64,000 nt of DNA from Muricomes sp049840515 (GTDB lineage Bacteria; Bacillota; Clostridia; Lachnospirales; Lachnospiraceae). The stretch lies in NCBI GenBank assembly GCA_049840515.1, contig JASGKW010000009.1:744001-808000 (forward strand). Reading direction: 5' to 3'. Below, one piece after another: positions 53,926-61,735 of the stretch. The notes under the pieces are model-generated. The model did not search any database, had not been told where the DNA came from, and saw only the letters and a list, made by a program, of their open reading frames with translations. The number at the start of each line of letters is the position of its first letter. Positions within the stretch are counted from its first letter, which is position 1. The position numbers were made by a program, and so were the translations under genes.

Positions 53926-54693
53926 ATGATAAAGACATATTCGGAGGGCATTCTGAAAACACAGCCATCTTTTCTCCAGGCATTAGGGATAGAGGATGCA
54001 AAAAACCCTGTTGTATCTTTTGTGGGAGCCGGAGGAAAAACGACTTTAATCGGATTGGCGGCGGAGGAATACAGAAAAAAAGGAATTCCTGTTATTGTCA
54101 CCACAACCACTCATATGAAGGCGGAGGAAAAGCCCTGGTTTTTACTGGAACCTTCCTTATATAAGTTGGAAGAAATTTTAAAGAGAGAGGGAATGGTCTG
54201 GGTCGGATACACGACGAAGGAGGCAAAGATGAAATCTCCTCCGCCGGAATTTTTGAATCAGATTGTTGGTTTAGGCTGTCCTGTTCTGATAGAGGCAGAT
54301 GGATCAAAACGCCTTCCTCTAAAGGCACCTGCGGCACATGAGCCAGTTATATTGCCGCAGACAAGTCATGTAGTGAATGTGTATGGAATGGATTCTGTGG
54401 GGAAGACTTTTGAAGAGATATGTTTTCGGGCAGATATAGTTTTGACGCTGCTTGGAAAAGAAAAAACAGATATTGTTACAGAAAAAGATATTGTAAAGCT
54501 GGCATTTGATAATCGGGCAGGGAGAAAGTCGGTGACCCCATCCATGTCCTATCAGATTGCTTTAAATAAAGTAGATACTTTAGAAAGAGAGGCTGCTGCA
54601 CTTTCTATTTGCAGACTTGCCAGAGAGCAGGGACAGACGGAGGGAATAGTGGTAGCAGGAGGAAACAAAGGCAGAGATGAAAATATTAATTAA
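53926..54693 (+). CDS. yqeC: YqeC, selenium-dependent molybdenum hydroxylase maturation ATPase
   Basis: A 255-residue P-loop protein. The Walker A-like GAGGKTTLIGLAAEE lies near residue 30, with VIVTTTTHM and VLIEADGSKRLPLKAP matching the YqeC family. YqeC and YqeB accompany enzymes with a selenium-bearing molybdenum site and are thought to install the selenium ligand. The ATG at 53926 is preferred for its spacing from AAGAGG. The stop overlaps yqeB-mocA by 17 bases, so the two are translated together. Confidence 0.88.
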   Translation: MIKTYSEGILKTQPSFLQALGIEDAKNPVVSFVGAGGKTTLIGLAAEEYRKKGIPVIVTTTTHMKAEEKPWFLLEPSLYKLEEILKREGMVWVGYTTKEAKMKSPPPEFLNQIVGLGCPVLIEADGSKRLPLKAPAAHEPVILPQTSHVVNVYGMDSVGKTFEEICFRADIVLTLLGKEKTDIVTEKDIVKLAFDNRAGRKSVTPSMSYQIALNKVDTLEREAAALSICRLAREQGQTEGIVVAGGNKGRDENIN

Positions 54694-56035
54694 AGGAGCG
54701 GGGGATTTGGCAACAGGAATTGCTTCCCGGCTTTATCGCGGCGGACATCAGATTATGATGACAGAAATAGCAGTTCCCCTGACCGTGCGAAGAACGGTTG
54801 CTCTTTCCAGGGCAGTTTATAAAGGGAGGGCAGTTGTAGAAAATATGACAGGAGTTCTGGTGAACAATATGTCAGAGGCAGAAAAAGTGCTGGAAGCCGG
54901 CGATATTCCCATAATTGTAGATGAAGAGGCGGCAATTCGTGAGGAATATAAGCCTGACGTTATTATAGATGCCATTATCGCAAAGATAAATCGTGGAACC
55001 AGAATTACAGATGCACCCTTTGTTATAGGTGTGGGACCTGGATTTACGGCGGGTGTGGACTGCCATTGTATTATAGAAACGAAACGCGGGCACACACTGG
55101 GAAAGCTTATATACGAGGGAAGTGCAATCCCCAATACAGGGATTCCTGGCGATGTGGGCGGGTATACCACAGAGCGTCTTATACGGGCTTCCGCTGATGG
55201 CATGATAGAACCTATTGTGGCCATTGGAGATATGGTGAAAAAAGGACAGGTAGTTGCAATAACTGGTAATCAAGAGGTATATGCGCAGATGAATGGTGTA
55301 GTCCGGGGAATGCTCCAGCCCGGTGTGGAAGTGTGGGAAGGATTGAAAATCGGTGATATTGATGCCCGATGTGAGGTGTCCCATTGTTTTACAATCTCTG
55401 ACAAAGCCAGATCAATAGGCGGAGGAGTGCTGGAGGCAATTACAGGCTTTGAATACATGAGGAAAAAATTTGCGATTATAGTTCTGGCAGCAGGAAGAAG
55501 TGTGCGATTTGGAAGCAACAAATTGATGGCAATGGTGGAGGGCAGGGAGTTATATCAACATACTCTGGAGACCTTGAAAGGATTTTCCGATTTTCCGATT
55601 TTTCTTGTGACGGGCTATGAAAAAATTGCAGAGGAAGCAAAAAAGCAGGGAATAAGGCCGGTGATTAATAAAGCTCCGGAACTTGGAATTTCTCAATCCA
55701 TCCATCTTGGAATAGAAAAATGTCTGGAAGAGCACCCCGATATTCAGGGAATTTTATTTTCAGTATGTGACCAGCCCAAATTGCAGGCTTCTACAATACA
55801 GAGAATTCTTAATACAGCAAATCTGCACAAAGGACAGATTATCTGTGCAGGCAGTAAAGGCAGTCCGGGAAATCCGGTTCTCTGGGACCGGCAGTTTTTC
55901 TCCCAGCTGATGGGATTGACCGGGGACAATGGAGGAAAACGGATTTTATCGGGACTTCCCACGAAAATCAGGTATGTGGAGACGCAGGAAGAGGAATTAA
56001 GAGACATTGATTTCAGATCTGATATTTTGAGCTGA
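54677..56035 (+). CDS. yqeB: YqeB-MocA fusion: Se/Mo hydroxylase maturation plus molybdenum cofactor cytidylyltransferase
   Basis: A 452-residue two-domain protein. Residues 1 to about 255 match the EF2563/YqeB family (MKILIKGAGDLATGIASRLY, GVGPGFTAGVDCH, GDVGGYTTERLI). Residues from about 258 form a MobA-like nucleotidyltransferase (IIVLAAGRSVRFGSNKL, VCDQPKL, GSPGNPVLW) of the MocA type, which attaches CMP to molybdopterin. The two activities are separate proteins in many genomes. Joined here, they would act consecutively on the cofactor of the XdhD-type enzyme (inference). Confidence 0.9.
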   Translation: MKILIKGAGDLATGIASRLYRGGHQIMMTEIAVPLTVRRTVALSRAVYKGRAVVENMTGVLVNNMSEAEKVLEAGDIPIIVDEEAAIREEYKPDVIIDAIIAKINRGTRITDAPFVIGVGPGFTAGVDCHCIIETKRGHTLGKLIYEGSAIPNTGIPGDVGGYTTERLIRASADGMIEPIVAIGDMVKKGQVVAITGNQEVYAQMNGVVRGMLQPGVEVWEGLKIGDIDARCEVSHCFTISDKARSIGGGVLEAITGFEYMRKKFAIIVLAAGRSVRFGSNKLMAMVEGRELYQHTLETLKGFSDFPIFLVTGYEKIAEEAKKQGIRPVINKAPELGISQSIHLGIEKCLEEHPDIQGILFSVCDQPKLQASTIQRILNTANLHKGQIICAGSKGSPGNPVLWDRQFFSQLMGLTGDNGGKRILSGLPTKIRYVETQEEELRDIDFRSDILS

Positions 56036-56086
56036 TACTTTAAGGGAATTATTTATATATAGTTTCCTTAATAGTTTGAAATCAAG

Positions 56087-56115
56087 TTGTTTTTAGACAA
56101 AACTTGGTGTATAAT
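56087..56115 (+). promoter_or_regulatory. Promoter upstream of modA
   Basis: TTGTTT (56087-56092), 17 bases, TG-TATAAT (56110-56115, extended -10). Just upstream, 56039-56072 holds a TTAAGG/CCTTAA hairpin that may end the yqeB transcript. Confidence 0.65.
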
Positions 56116-56160
56116 GGAAAAAGGCATGTGCCTTATATTAATAAAAAAGGAGAAAAGATT

Positions 56161-57012
56161 ATGAAAAAATTTCAAAAAACTGGTCGAGTACTTTTGACCG
56201 CAATTTTAGCAGGAGCACTTGTTTTAGGATGCGGCGCAAAGAAAGATGACGTCAAAGCAGATGAGACAAAAGAAACAAAGACAGAAGCCGTAAAACAAGA
56301 GGAAAAAACAGAAGAACCGGTCACCCTCATGGTTGCAGCAGCAGCAAGTCTGCAGTATTCTTATGAAGATGAATTGATTCCAATGTTTGAAAAAGAAAAT
56401 CCTAATATTACAGTAAAAGGTACTTTTGACAGTTCAGGAAAACTGCAGACCCAGATTGAAGAAGGTATTGAAGCTGATATCTTTATGTCAGCAGCTAACA
56501 AGCAGATGAACGCACTGGTTGATGAGAACCTGGTGGACAAGGATTCTGTTGTAGAGCTTCTTGAAAACAAGATTGTGTTGATTACTTCTGCAGATTCCAC
56601 ACTGGATCTGAAAGAGTTTACTGATATTTCAAAAGCACAGACAATAGCAATCGGTGATCCTGCAAGTGTACCAGTAGGACAGTATTCACAGGAAGCACTG
56701 ACCAGCCTGGGACTTTGGGATGAAGTTTCTGCAAAAGCGAGTCTGGGAACAAACGTAACAGAAGTATTGAACTGGGTAGCTGAGGGAAGTGCAGAGGCTG
56801 GAATTGTCTATGCTACAGATGCAGCAACAACAGACAAAGTAAAAGTAGTTGCAGAAGCACCAGAAGGAAGCCTGGCAGAAAAAGCTATTTATCCTGTAGG
56901 TGTTGTATCAGCTTCCAAAAATAAAGAGGCAGCACAGAAATTTGTAGAATTCTTACAGAGTGATGAAGCAATCGCTGTATTTGAGAAATATGGATTTATT
57001 CCTAACAAATAG
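56161..57012 (+). CDS. modA: Molybdate ABC transporter substrate-binding lipoprotein
   Basis: A 283-residue extracytoplasmic lipoprotein. Its signal peptide ends in LVLGC (lipobox), followed by a K/E-rich linker (residues about 25-50), then the periplasmic-binding fold (VAAAASLQYSYEDELIPMFEK, FDSSGKLQTQIEEGIEADIFMSA, GVVSASKNKEAAQKFVEFL). It captures molybdate or tungstate for ModBC. The ATG at 56161 follows AAAGGAG. The three-gene mod operon lies beside the molybdenum cofactor genes it supplies. Confidence 0.92.
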   Translation: MKKFQKTGRVLLTAILAGALVLGCGAKKDDVKADETKETKTEAVKQEEKTEEPVTLMVAAAASLQYSYEDELIPMFEKENPNITVKGTFDSSGKLQTQIEEGIEADIFMSAANKQMNALVDENLVDKDSVVELLENKIVLITSADSTLDLKEFTDISKAQTIAIGDPASVPVGQYSQEALTSLGLWDEVSAKASLGTNVTEVLNWVAEGSAEAGIVYATDAATTDKVKVVAEAPEGSLAEKAIYPVGVVSASKNKEAAQKFVEFLQSDEAIAVFEKYGFIPNK

Positions 57013-57062
57013 AGAAATGTAATATAGAGACACATAAATAGAGTTGTAATGGAGGAAAGAGT

Positions 57063-57789
57063 ATGGACATATCACCGATACTCATATCAATGAAGACAGC
57101 AGTAGCTGCAATTATTATCACATTTTTTGCAGGTATAGCAGTAGCTTACTGGGTCGTGAATATGAAGCGTGAAAAGTTGAAAATGGTCTGTGATGGAATC
57201 TTTACCCTTCCTCTTGTACTGCCGCCTACAGTGGCAGGATTCTTCCTGCTGTATGTTTTCGGGGTGAAGCGGCCTGTAGGAAAATTTTTCCTGGATTTTT
57301 TCGGTGCAAAGATTGCTTTTTCCTGGAGCGCCACAGTGCTGGCGGCAGTAGTAATTTCTTTTCCACTGATGTACCGCTCTGCAAGAGGGGCTTTTGAACT
57401 GGTAGATTCTAACCTGCTCTATGCGGGAAGGACGCTGGGAATGTCCGAATGGACTATTTTTTGGAGAATATTATTTCCCAATGCTCTTTCCGGCATTTTG
57501 TCAGGCGGTATATTAGCTTTTGCCAGAGGTTTGGGTGAGTTTGGAGCTACAGCGATGATAGCAGGAAATATAGCAGGGAAGACACCGAACCTTTCCTCTT
57601 GCTGTATACTCTAATGTGGCGGCAGGAGATATGCGGGGAGCGTATGAATATGTATTGATTTTACTTGTCATCTCATTTTTTGTAGTGACAGGCATGAATT
57701 ATATTACTTATGTATTTCAAAAGCACAATCTTACACAAGATACGCCATTCTTTAAGCTGAAGAGGAAGGAAAGGAAAAGGGTCAAATGA
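57063..57789 (+). CDS. modB: Molybdate ABC transporter permease, one frameshift
   Basis: Membrane permease, about 242 residues when repaired. Transmembrane segments and the coupling motif (GMSEWTIFWRILFPNALSGILSGGILAFARGLGEFGATAMIAGNIAG) are present in the first frame, which ends at 57614. The rest (PLAVYSNVAAGDMRGAYEYVLI and a final membrane helix) is in the next frame. Removing one C near 57583 (ACACCGAAC to ACACGAAC) joins them. The stop overlaps the modC start (ATGA). Confidence 0.9.
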
Positions 57790-58858
57790 ACAAATTACAG
57801 GCAGATTTCCAAAAAACACTGAAGAATTTTGATTTGCGTATGGATTTTGCTATGGATCAGGGATGCCTTGGAATACTGGGAGCGTCCGGCTGTGGGAAGA
57901 GCATGACATTGAAAGCAATAGCAGGAATTGTTACACCAGATGAGGGGAAGATTTATACAGACAAGGCCACATTTTATGACAGCACTAAGAAGGTGAATCT
58001 GGCACCTCAGAAGAGAAAAGTAGGATATCTGTTTCAGAATTATGCTCTGTTTCCGAATATGACAGTGGCGGAGAATATTGCTGCCGGAATCAGACAGACG
58101 GAGAACGGCAAAAATCAAAAAATGAGAAGGCAGGCCGTGAAAGAGCAAGTGAAAAGTTTACTTGCTCAATTTCAATTAGAGGGCCTTGAAAATCAATATC
58201 CTGTGAGACTCTCCGGCGGACAGCAGCAGAGAACTGCCCTGGCACGGATTCTGGCATCCAAGCCGGATATTTTGTTGCTGGATGAGCCTTTTTCTGCGAT
58301 GGACAGCTATTTGCGGGAGGAACTGCAGATAGAATTGTACAAACGGCTGAAAGAGTTCCCAGGGTGCAGCGTTATTGTGAGCCATGACAGAGATGAGATT
58401 TATAAATTATGCAGCCATACCATGGTTATGGGGAATGGAAGAAATATCATTTGCGAGGAGACAGAGAAACTCTTTGAACAGCCCAGATACATGCAGGCAG
58501 CCAGACTTACAGGGTGTAAAAATATTTCCAGGGCAGAGCGCACCTGAGCTCACACAGTGCAGGCTCTGGACTGGGGAGTAGAGTTTTGTATTGACAGAGC
58601 TATCCCTGAGCAGTTATCATATATAGGTATAAGAGCTACGATTTTATTCCCGTGGATGTGGAAGATGAACGCCGGGAAAATGTGATTGAAGTACTTCCCC
58701 ATGATACAACAAAAACACCTTTTGAATGGACGCTGCTGTTTCAGAATAAAGAAGACCCAAAAGAGTCCATATGGATGAAACGGGAGAGAGGAAATTGGCA
58801 GATACCTCAAAAGGTATGGGTGAACCAGGAAAAGATTTTGTTGCTGGAGGGAGAATGA
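57786..58858 (+). CDS. modC: Molybdate ABC transporter ATP-binding protein, in-frame stop plus one frameshift
   Basis: ABC ATPase. Walker A (GASGCGKSMTLKAIAG), Q-loop, signature LSGGQQQRTALARIL, Walker B ILLLDEPFSAMD and H-loop VSHDRDE are all present in residues 30-210. The frame ends at TGA 58545-58547, but a TOBE-like C-terminal domain continues. In the same frame AHTVQALDWGVEFCIDRA follows directly, then one missing base near 58636 restores HDFIPVDVEDERRENVIEV to the stop at 58858. The TGA replaces what is probably a Gly or Trp codon. The first part alone would still be a complete ATPase domain. Confidence 0.82.
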
Positions 58859-58914
58859 GCTGCGGCGGAGGCCGAAAGGTTATTACAATATAGCTATGCG
58901 AGGAAGGTGTGTCT

Positions 58915-59274
58915 ATGTTTCATCCGTTCATACAGTTAAAGGTATACAATAATGAATTGGCATATGGACCAGGGCTGATTGCCCTGCTGGAATGTCTGCG
59001 GTCAACAGGCTCCATGAAAGAAGCCTGCATCAAGATGGGCATGTCTTACAGTAAGGGCTGGAAGATTGTGAACAGGGCAGAAAAGGAACTGGGTTATGAT
59101 TTGCTTGTCCGCAGGCATGGGGGCAATATGGGCGGCAAATGCGAGATGACGGAGGAGGGAGATTCTCTGATCAGCAGATACCGCAAGATGGAGAGAAGAG
59201 TAAATGAACTGACCCTGGAGACTTTTGAATACTACTTCCCCGAATATGCACGAAATCAGGAAGAAGAGAAATAG
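58915..59274 (+). CDS. ModE-like winged-helix regulator (DNA-binding domain only)
   Basis: About 119 residues matching the N-terminal DNA-binding domain of ModE (GPGLIALLECLRSTGSMKEACIKMGMSYSKGWKIVNRAEKELG, then the wing RRHGGNMGGKCEMTEEGDSLISRY). The molybdate-binding TOBE domains of full ModE are absent. The ATG at 58915 is preferred over GTG 58909 for spacing from AGGAAGG. It follows modC by about 56 bases and likely regulates molybdate uptake or molybdoenzyme genes. How it senses molybdate without TOBE domains is open. Confidence 0.85.
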   Translation: MFHPFIQLKVYNNELAYGPGLIALLECLRSTGSMKEACIKMGMSYSKGWKIVNRAEKELGYDLLVRRHGGNMGGKCEMTEEGDSLISRYRKMERRVNELTLETFEYYFPEYARNQEEEK

Positions 59275-59325
59275 GATGTACAGATACCTTGAGAAGGTCA
59301 ACTGAGAGAAAAGGGGGTAAAAATT

Positions 59326-60036
59326 ATGTGGACGAGAGCTGAGTTGAAAATGAGAGGAAAGCAGAACTTTAAGGGAAATTATTGGTCTGCGGTTGCAGTT
59401 GCTCTGGTTATGTCTATAGTGACTGCCACATATACCACGTCCAGTTCCAGCGGGGCAAGAGACAGTTTGAACCCCTATCGAAATGACGGTTATTTTTTGG
59501 AATATTCTCTGTTTTGGATGATAATCGCGGTCATCGGTGGGATTTTGGCAATTGGTATGATGCTCCTTAACGTTTTTGTGGGAAATGTATTGATGGTTGG
59601 GGGATATCGTTTCTTTGTGCTCAACCAAAAAGAAAATGTGACGGCGGGCAGCCTTGGATATGGCTTTAAATCAGGACATTACGGAAATATTGTATTAATT
59701 ATGTTTCTGAGGGATTTATTTACATTCCTGTGGACACTGCTGCTTATTGTGCCGGGAATAATCAAGCATTATGAATACCTGATGGTTCCTTATATTCTTT
59801 CTGAGAATCCAGGGATGAAGAAAGAAGAGGCATTTTTGATAAGCAGGAAGATGATGGAAGGACAGAAGTGGAATACCTTTGTTCTGGATTTGTCTTTTTT
59901 GGGATGGAGAATACTGGAAGGTCTGACTTTTGGGATATTGGGTATTTTCTATGTGGAGCCTTACATTCAGGCTACGATTGCTGAGTTATATACGGCGAAC
60001 AAAACAATGGCATATCAGAACGGATATATCCGATAA
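59326..60036 (+). CDS. DUF975 family membrane protein
   Basis: A 236-residue integral membrane protein with about 4-5 hydrophobic segments. The N-terminal WTRAELKMRGKQNFKGNYW and the later PYILSENPGMKKEEAFLISRKMMEGQKW are the recognised DUF975 landmarks, a family of unknown function in Firmicutes. The RBS GGGGG lies upstream. It stands between the mod and feo regions with no evident link to either, and a terminator follows. Confidence 0.82.
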   Translation: MWTRAELKMRGKQNFKGNYWSAVAVALVMSIVTATYTTSSSSGARDSLNPYRNDGYFLEYSLFWMIIAVIGGILAIGMMLLNVFVGNVLMVGGYRFFVLNQKENVTAGSLGYGFKSGHYGNIVLIMFLRDLFTFLWTLLLIVPGIIKHYEYLMVPYILSENPGMKKEEAFLISRKMMEGQKWNTFVLDLSFLGWRILEGLTFGILGIFYVEPYIQATIAELYTANKTMAYQNGYIR

Positions 60037-60052
60037 GAATACACCCATAAAG

Positions 60053-60090
60053 AAAGAGCTGTCACATCTAAGTCACAGCTCTTTTTCTAT
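60053..60090 (+). terminator. Terminator after the DUF975 gene
   Basis: AAAGAGCTGT (60053-60062) pairs with ACAGCTCTTT (60075-60084), followed by TTC. The next 180 bases to 60274 hold no supportable gene. Confidence 0.82.
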
Positions 60091-60274
60091 GGGCATCTAT
60101 AAGAATTTAAAATAATTTTATTTAGTCGAAGTCCAATGGCCGCACCCGCAGTGCTGCAAATGCAGCCATTGTCTTCTGTTTTTGATAAGTATAGAATAAC
60201 AAATAATTGTGAATGCAGTGTGACAATATTTGAAAATATTTATGAAGTTTATTAAAGGAAAATGAATAAATATT

Positions 60275-60580
60275 TCAGTGCCCTTTATAGACAAGGTGCA
60301 TACCATTCTTTAAAGAATCATGCCATCGTTCTTTTTGACTTTCATACATGGTGTACAGCCATTCTATTGCACAATCCATACCCTCCTGTGACATCGGGAA
60401 AGAAGATTTTTCTTTATCTTCTTCTGGAGTATGTTCAAGGGACCATGGCTCAGGATACACCGTCACTGTAAAAGTTTCCTTACTGTCATCCATCTGAAAA
60501 TAATAACGCATCCCTCTGTGGCAGCCGGAAAATGGTTCTTTTTTCAATCCGCCAAGAGGGACTAAATTCTTATCTATCAT
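60275..60580 (-). CDS. Hypothetical protein, 101 residues
   Basis: A small acidic-to-neutral soluble protein (MIDKNLVPLGGLKKEPFSG at the start, with GMRYYFQMDDSKETFTVTVYPEPW and MDCAIEWLYTMYESQKERW later). I do not recognise the family. The composition and length look genuine, and the frame is the only long one here. It lies 32 bases after the DtxR-type gene on the same strand and may be co-transcribed with it. No membrane segment or metal motif is evident. Confidence 0.6.
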   Translation of the reverse strand: MIDKNLVPLGGLKKEPFSGCHRGMRYYFQMDDSKETFTVTVYPEPWSLEHTPEEDKEKSSFPMSQEGMDCAIEWLYTMYESQKERWHDSLKNGMHLVYKGH

Positions 60581-60612
60581 AATCTGATTGCCTCTCCATC
60601 AATAAACTACCT

Positions 60613-60973
60613 CTATCTGATATGTTTTTTAATTGCTTCAAAACTTTCCTTGCTGATAACATGCTCCAATTTGCAGGCGTCTTTAGCAGCAATATCTTCA
60701 TCTACACCGAGACGTACAAGCCACGCAGTAATCAGTTCATGGCGCTCATAAATCATTTCTGCAATTTCTTTTCCAGCATCCGTAAGAGTGATAAATCCTT
60801 CTTTTGATACAATAATATGATTCTTTTCTCTGAGGTTTTTCATAGCTACACTGACGCTGGATTTTTTAAAGCCCATTTCTTCGGCAATATCAATTGAGCG
60901 GACAGTGGGATGTGCTTTACTCAAGAATTAGAATAGTTTCCAGATAATTTTCAGCAGATTCATTCGTCTTCAT
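60613..60973 (-). CDS. DtxR/MntR-family metal-dependent repressor, one frameshift
   Basis: Repressor of about 120 residues when repaired. The N-terminus (MKTNESAENYLETILIL) reads from ATG 60973. One extra base near 60925 shifts the frame before SKAHPTVRSIDIAEEMGFKKSSVSVAMKNLREKNHI, the winged HTH. The dimerisation region with metal-binding candidates (EMIYERHELITAWLVRLG, CKLEHVISKESFEAIKKHI) follows. No SH3-like domain is present, as in MntR-size proteins. It is divergent from feoA and flanked by palindromic sites, so an iron or manganese role is likely. Confidence 0.87.
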
Positions 60974-60990
60974 AGGACTCACCTCGATTT

Positions 60991-61018
60991 CCATAACATT
61001 TTAGTAATAATGTTATGG
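60991..61018. promoter_or_regulatory. Palindromic operator candidate at the DtxR-type gene promoter
   Basis: CCATAACATT, 8 bases, AATGTTATGG: a perfect 10-base inverted repeat 18 bases upstream of the repressor start. Autoregulation is inferred from position and symmetry. Confidence 0.65.
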
Positions 61019-61091
61019 TATCATATTTCAGGGGATAGGGCAAACACATTGTGTCAAGAAATCTTAATGAGAGTTTTTATCAATAAAGTGC

Positions 61092-61124
61092 TTGACAATT
61101 GCCGAATGTTAGAATATACTAACT
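61092..61124 (+). promoter_or_regulatory. feo promoter with overlapping operator candidate
   Basis: TTGACA (61092-61097), 17 bases, TATACT (61115-61120). GTTAG-AATATA-CTAAC overlaps the -10 element, which recalls DtxR/IdeR-type sites (TTAG...CTAA) and would let a metal-bound repressor block feo transcription. Confidence 0.65.
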
Positions 61125-61172
61125 ATACAAATGAAAAGAATTATCAATTATTCAAAAGAAAGAAGATGAGTC

Positions 61173-61388
61173 ATGATGCCGCTAACAATGGTAAAAGAAG
61201 GCGAACCAAACACAATCCGTAAAGTCGGAGGAAAAGAGGAGACCAGAAGATTTCTGGAGAACCTTGGTTTTGTTGAAGGGGGAATCGTCACGGTTGTCTC
61301 TGTGATTGCAGGGAATGTGATTGTTAATGTAAAAAATTCCAGAGTTGCCATTGGTAAAGATATGGCAAATAAAATCATGGTTGTTTAG
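61173..61388 (+). CDS. feoA: FeoA-family protein, copy 1
   Basis: A 71-residue SH3-like FeoA protein (MVKEGEPNTIRKVGGKEETRRFLENLGFVEG, VISVIAGN-type VVSVIAGNVIVNVKNSRVAIGKDMANKI). FeoA proteins associate with FeoB in ferrous iron uptake and may regulate its GTPase. The start could be 61173 or 61176. The ribosome site is weak. A second feoA follows after 12 bases. Confidence 0.9.
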   Translation: MMPLTMVKEGEPNTIRKVGGKEETRRFLENLGFVEGGIVTVVSVIAGNVIVNVKNSRVAIGKDMANKIMVV

Positions 61389-61400
61389 GGAGGAGAAACA

Positions 61401-61622
61401 GTGAAGACATTAAAAGAAGTTCCATGCGGACAGTCAGTTAAAGTAACAAAGTTAGCTGGTGAGGGTCCGGTAAAGAGACGTATTATGGACATGGGAATTA
61501 CAAAAGGCGTGGATATCTTTGTGAGAAAAGTAGCACCTTTGGGAGATCCTTTGGAGATAACAGTAAGAGGGTATGAGTTATCTGTACGAAAAGCAGATGC
61601 AGAAATGATTTTAGTTGAGTAG
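61401..61622 (+). CDS. feoA: FeoA-family protein, copy 2
   Basis: A 73-residue FeoA protein with the more canonical sequence (LAGEGPVKRRIMDMGITKGVDIFVRKVAPLGDPLEI, RGYELSVRKADAEMI). It starts at GTG 61401, supported by GGGAGGAG upstream. Two divergent FeoA proteins before one FeoB is common in clostridia. Co-transcribed with feoB. Confidence 0.91.
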   Translation: MKTLKEVPCGQSVKVTKLAGEGPVKRRIMDMGITKGVDIFVRKVAPLGDPLEITVRGYELSVRKADAEMILVE

Positions 61623-61675
61623 ACTGGAGAAGACATTTCTGCATTTCGTTTTGCGGATGGGTTAGCTAAAACTAA

Positions 61676-61720
61676 TTGAACATAAAAAGTTCAGTTAATA
61701 TATTTTTATTGAACATTATC
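61676..61720. repeat. TTGAAC-containing inverted repeat between feoA2 and feoB
   Basis: TTGAACATAAAAAGTTCA (61676-61693) and a further ATTGAACATTATC (61708-61720). The latter string also occurs at 26089-26101 in palindrome copy 3. A degenerate relative of the dispersed palindrome family. Confidence 0.45.
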
Positions 61721-61735
61721 AGGAGGAAAGAGTAA

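Noticed and set aside
60118..60306. Small minus-strand ORF with HCGCGHW near its end
   Set aside because: No ribosome site, atypical hydrophobic composition, and it overlaps the better-supported 60275 gene; the Cys/His cluster is probably chance.
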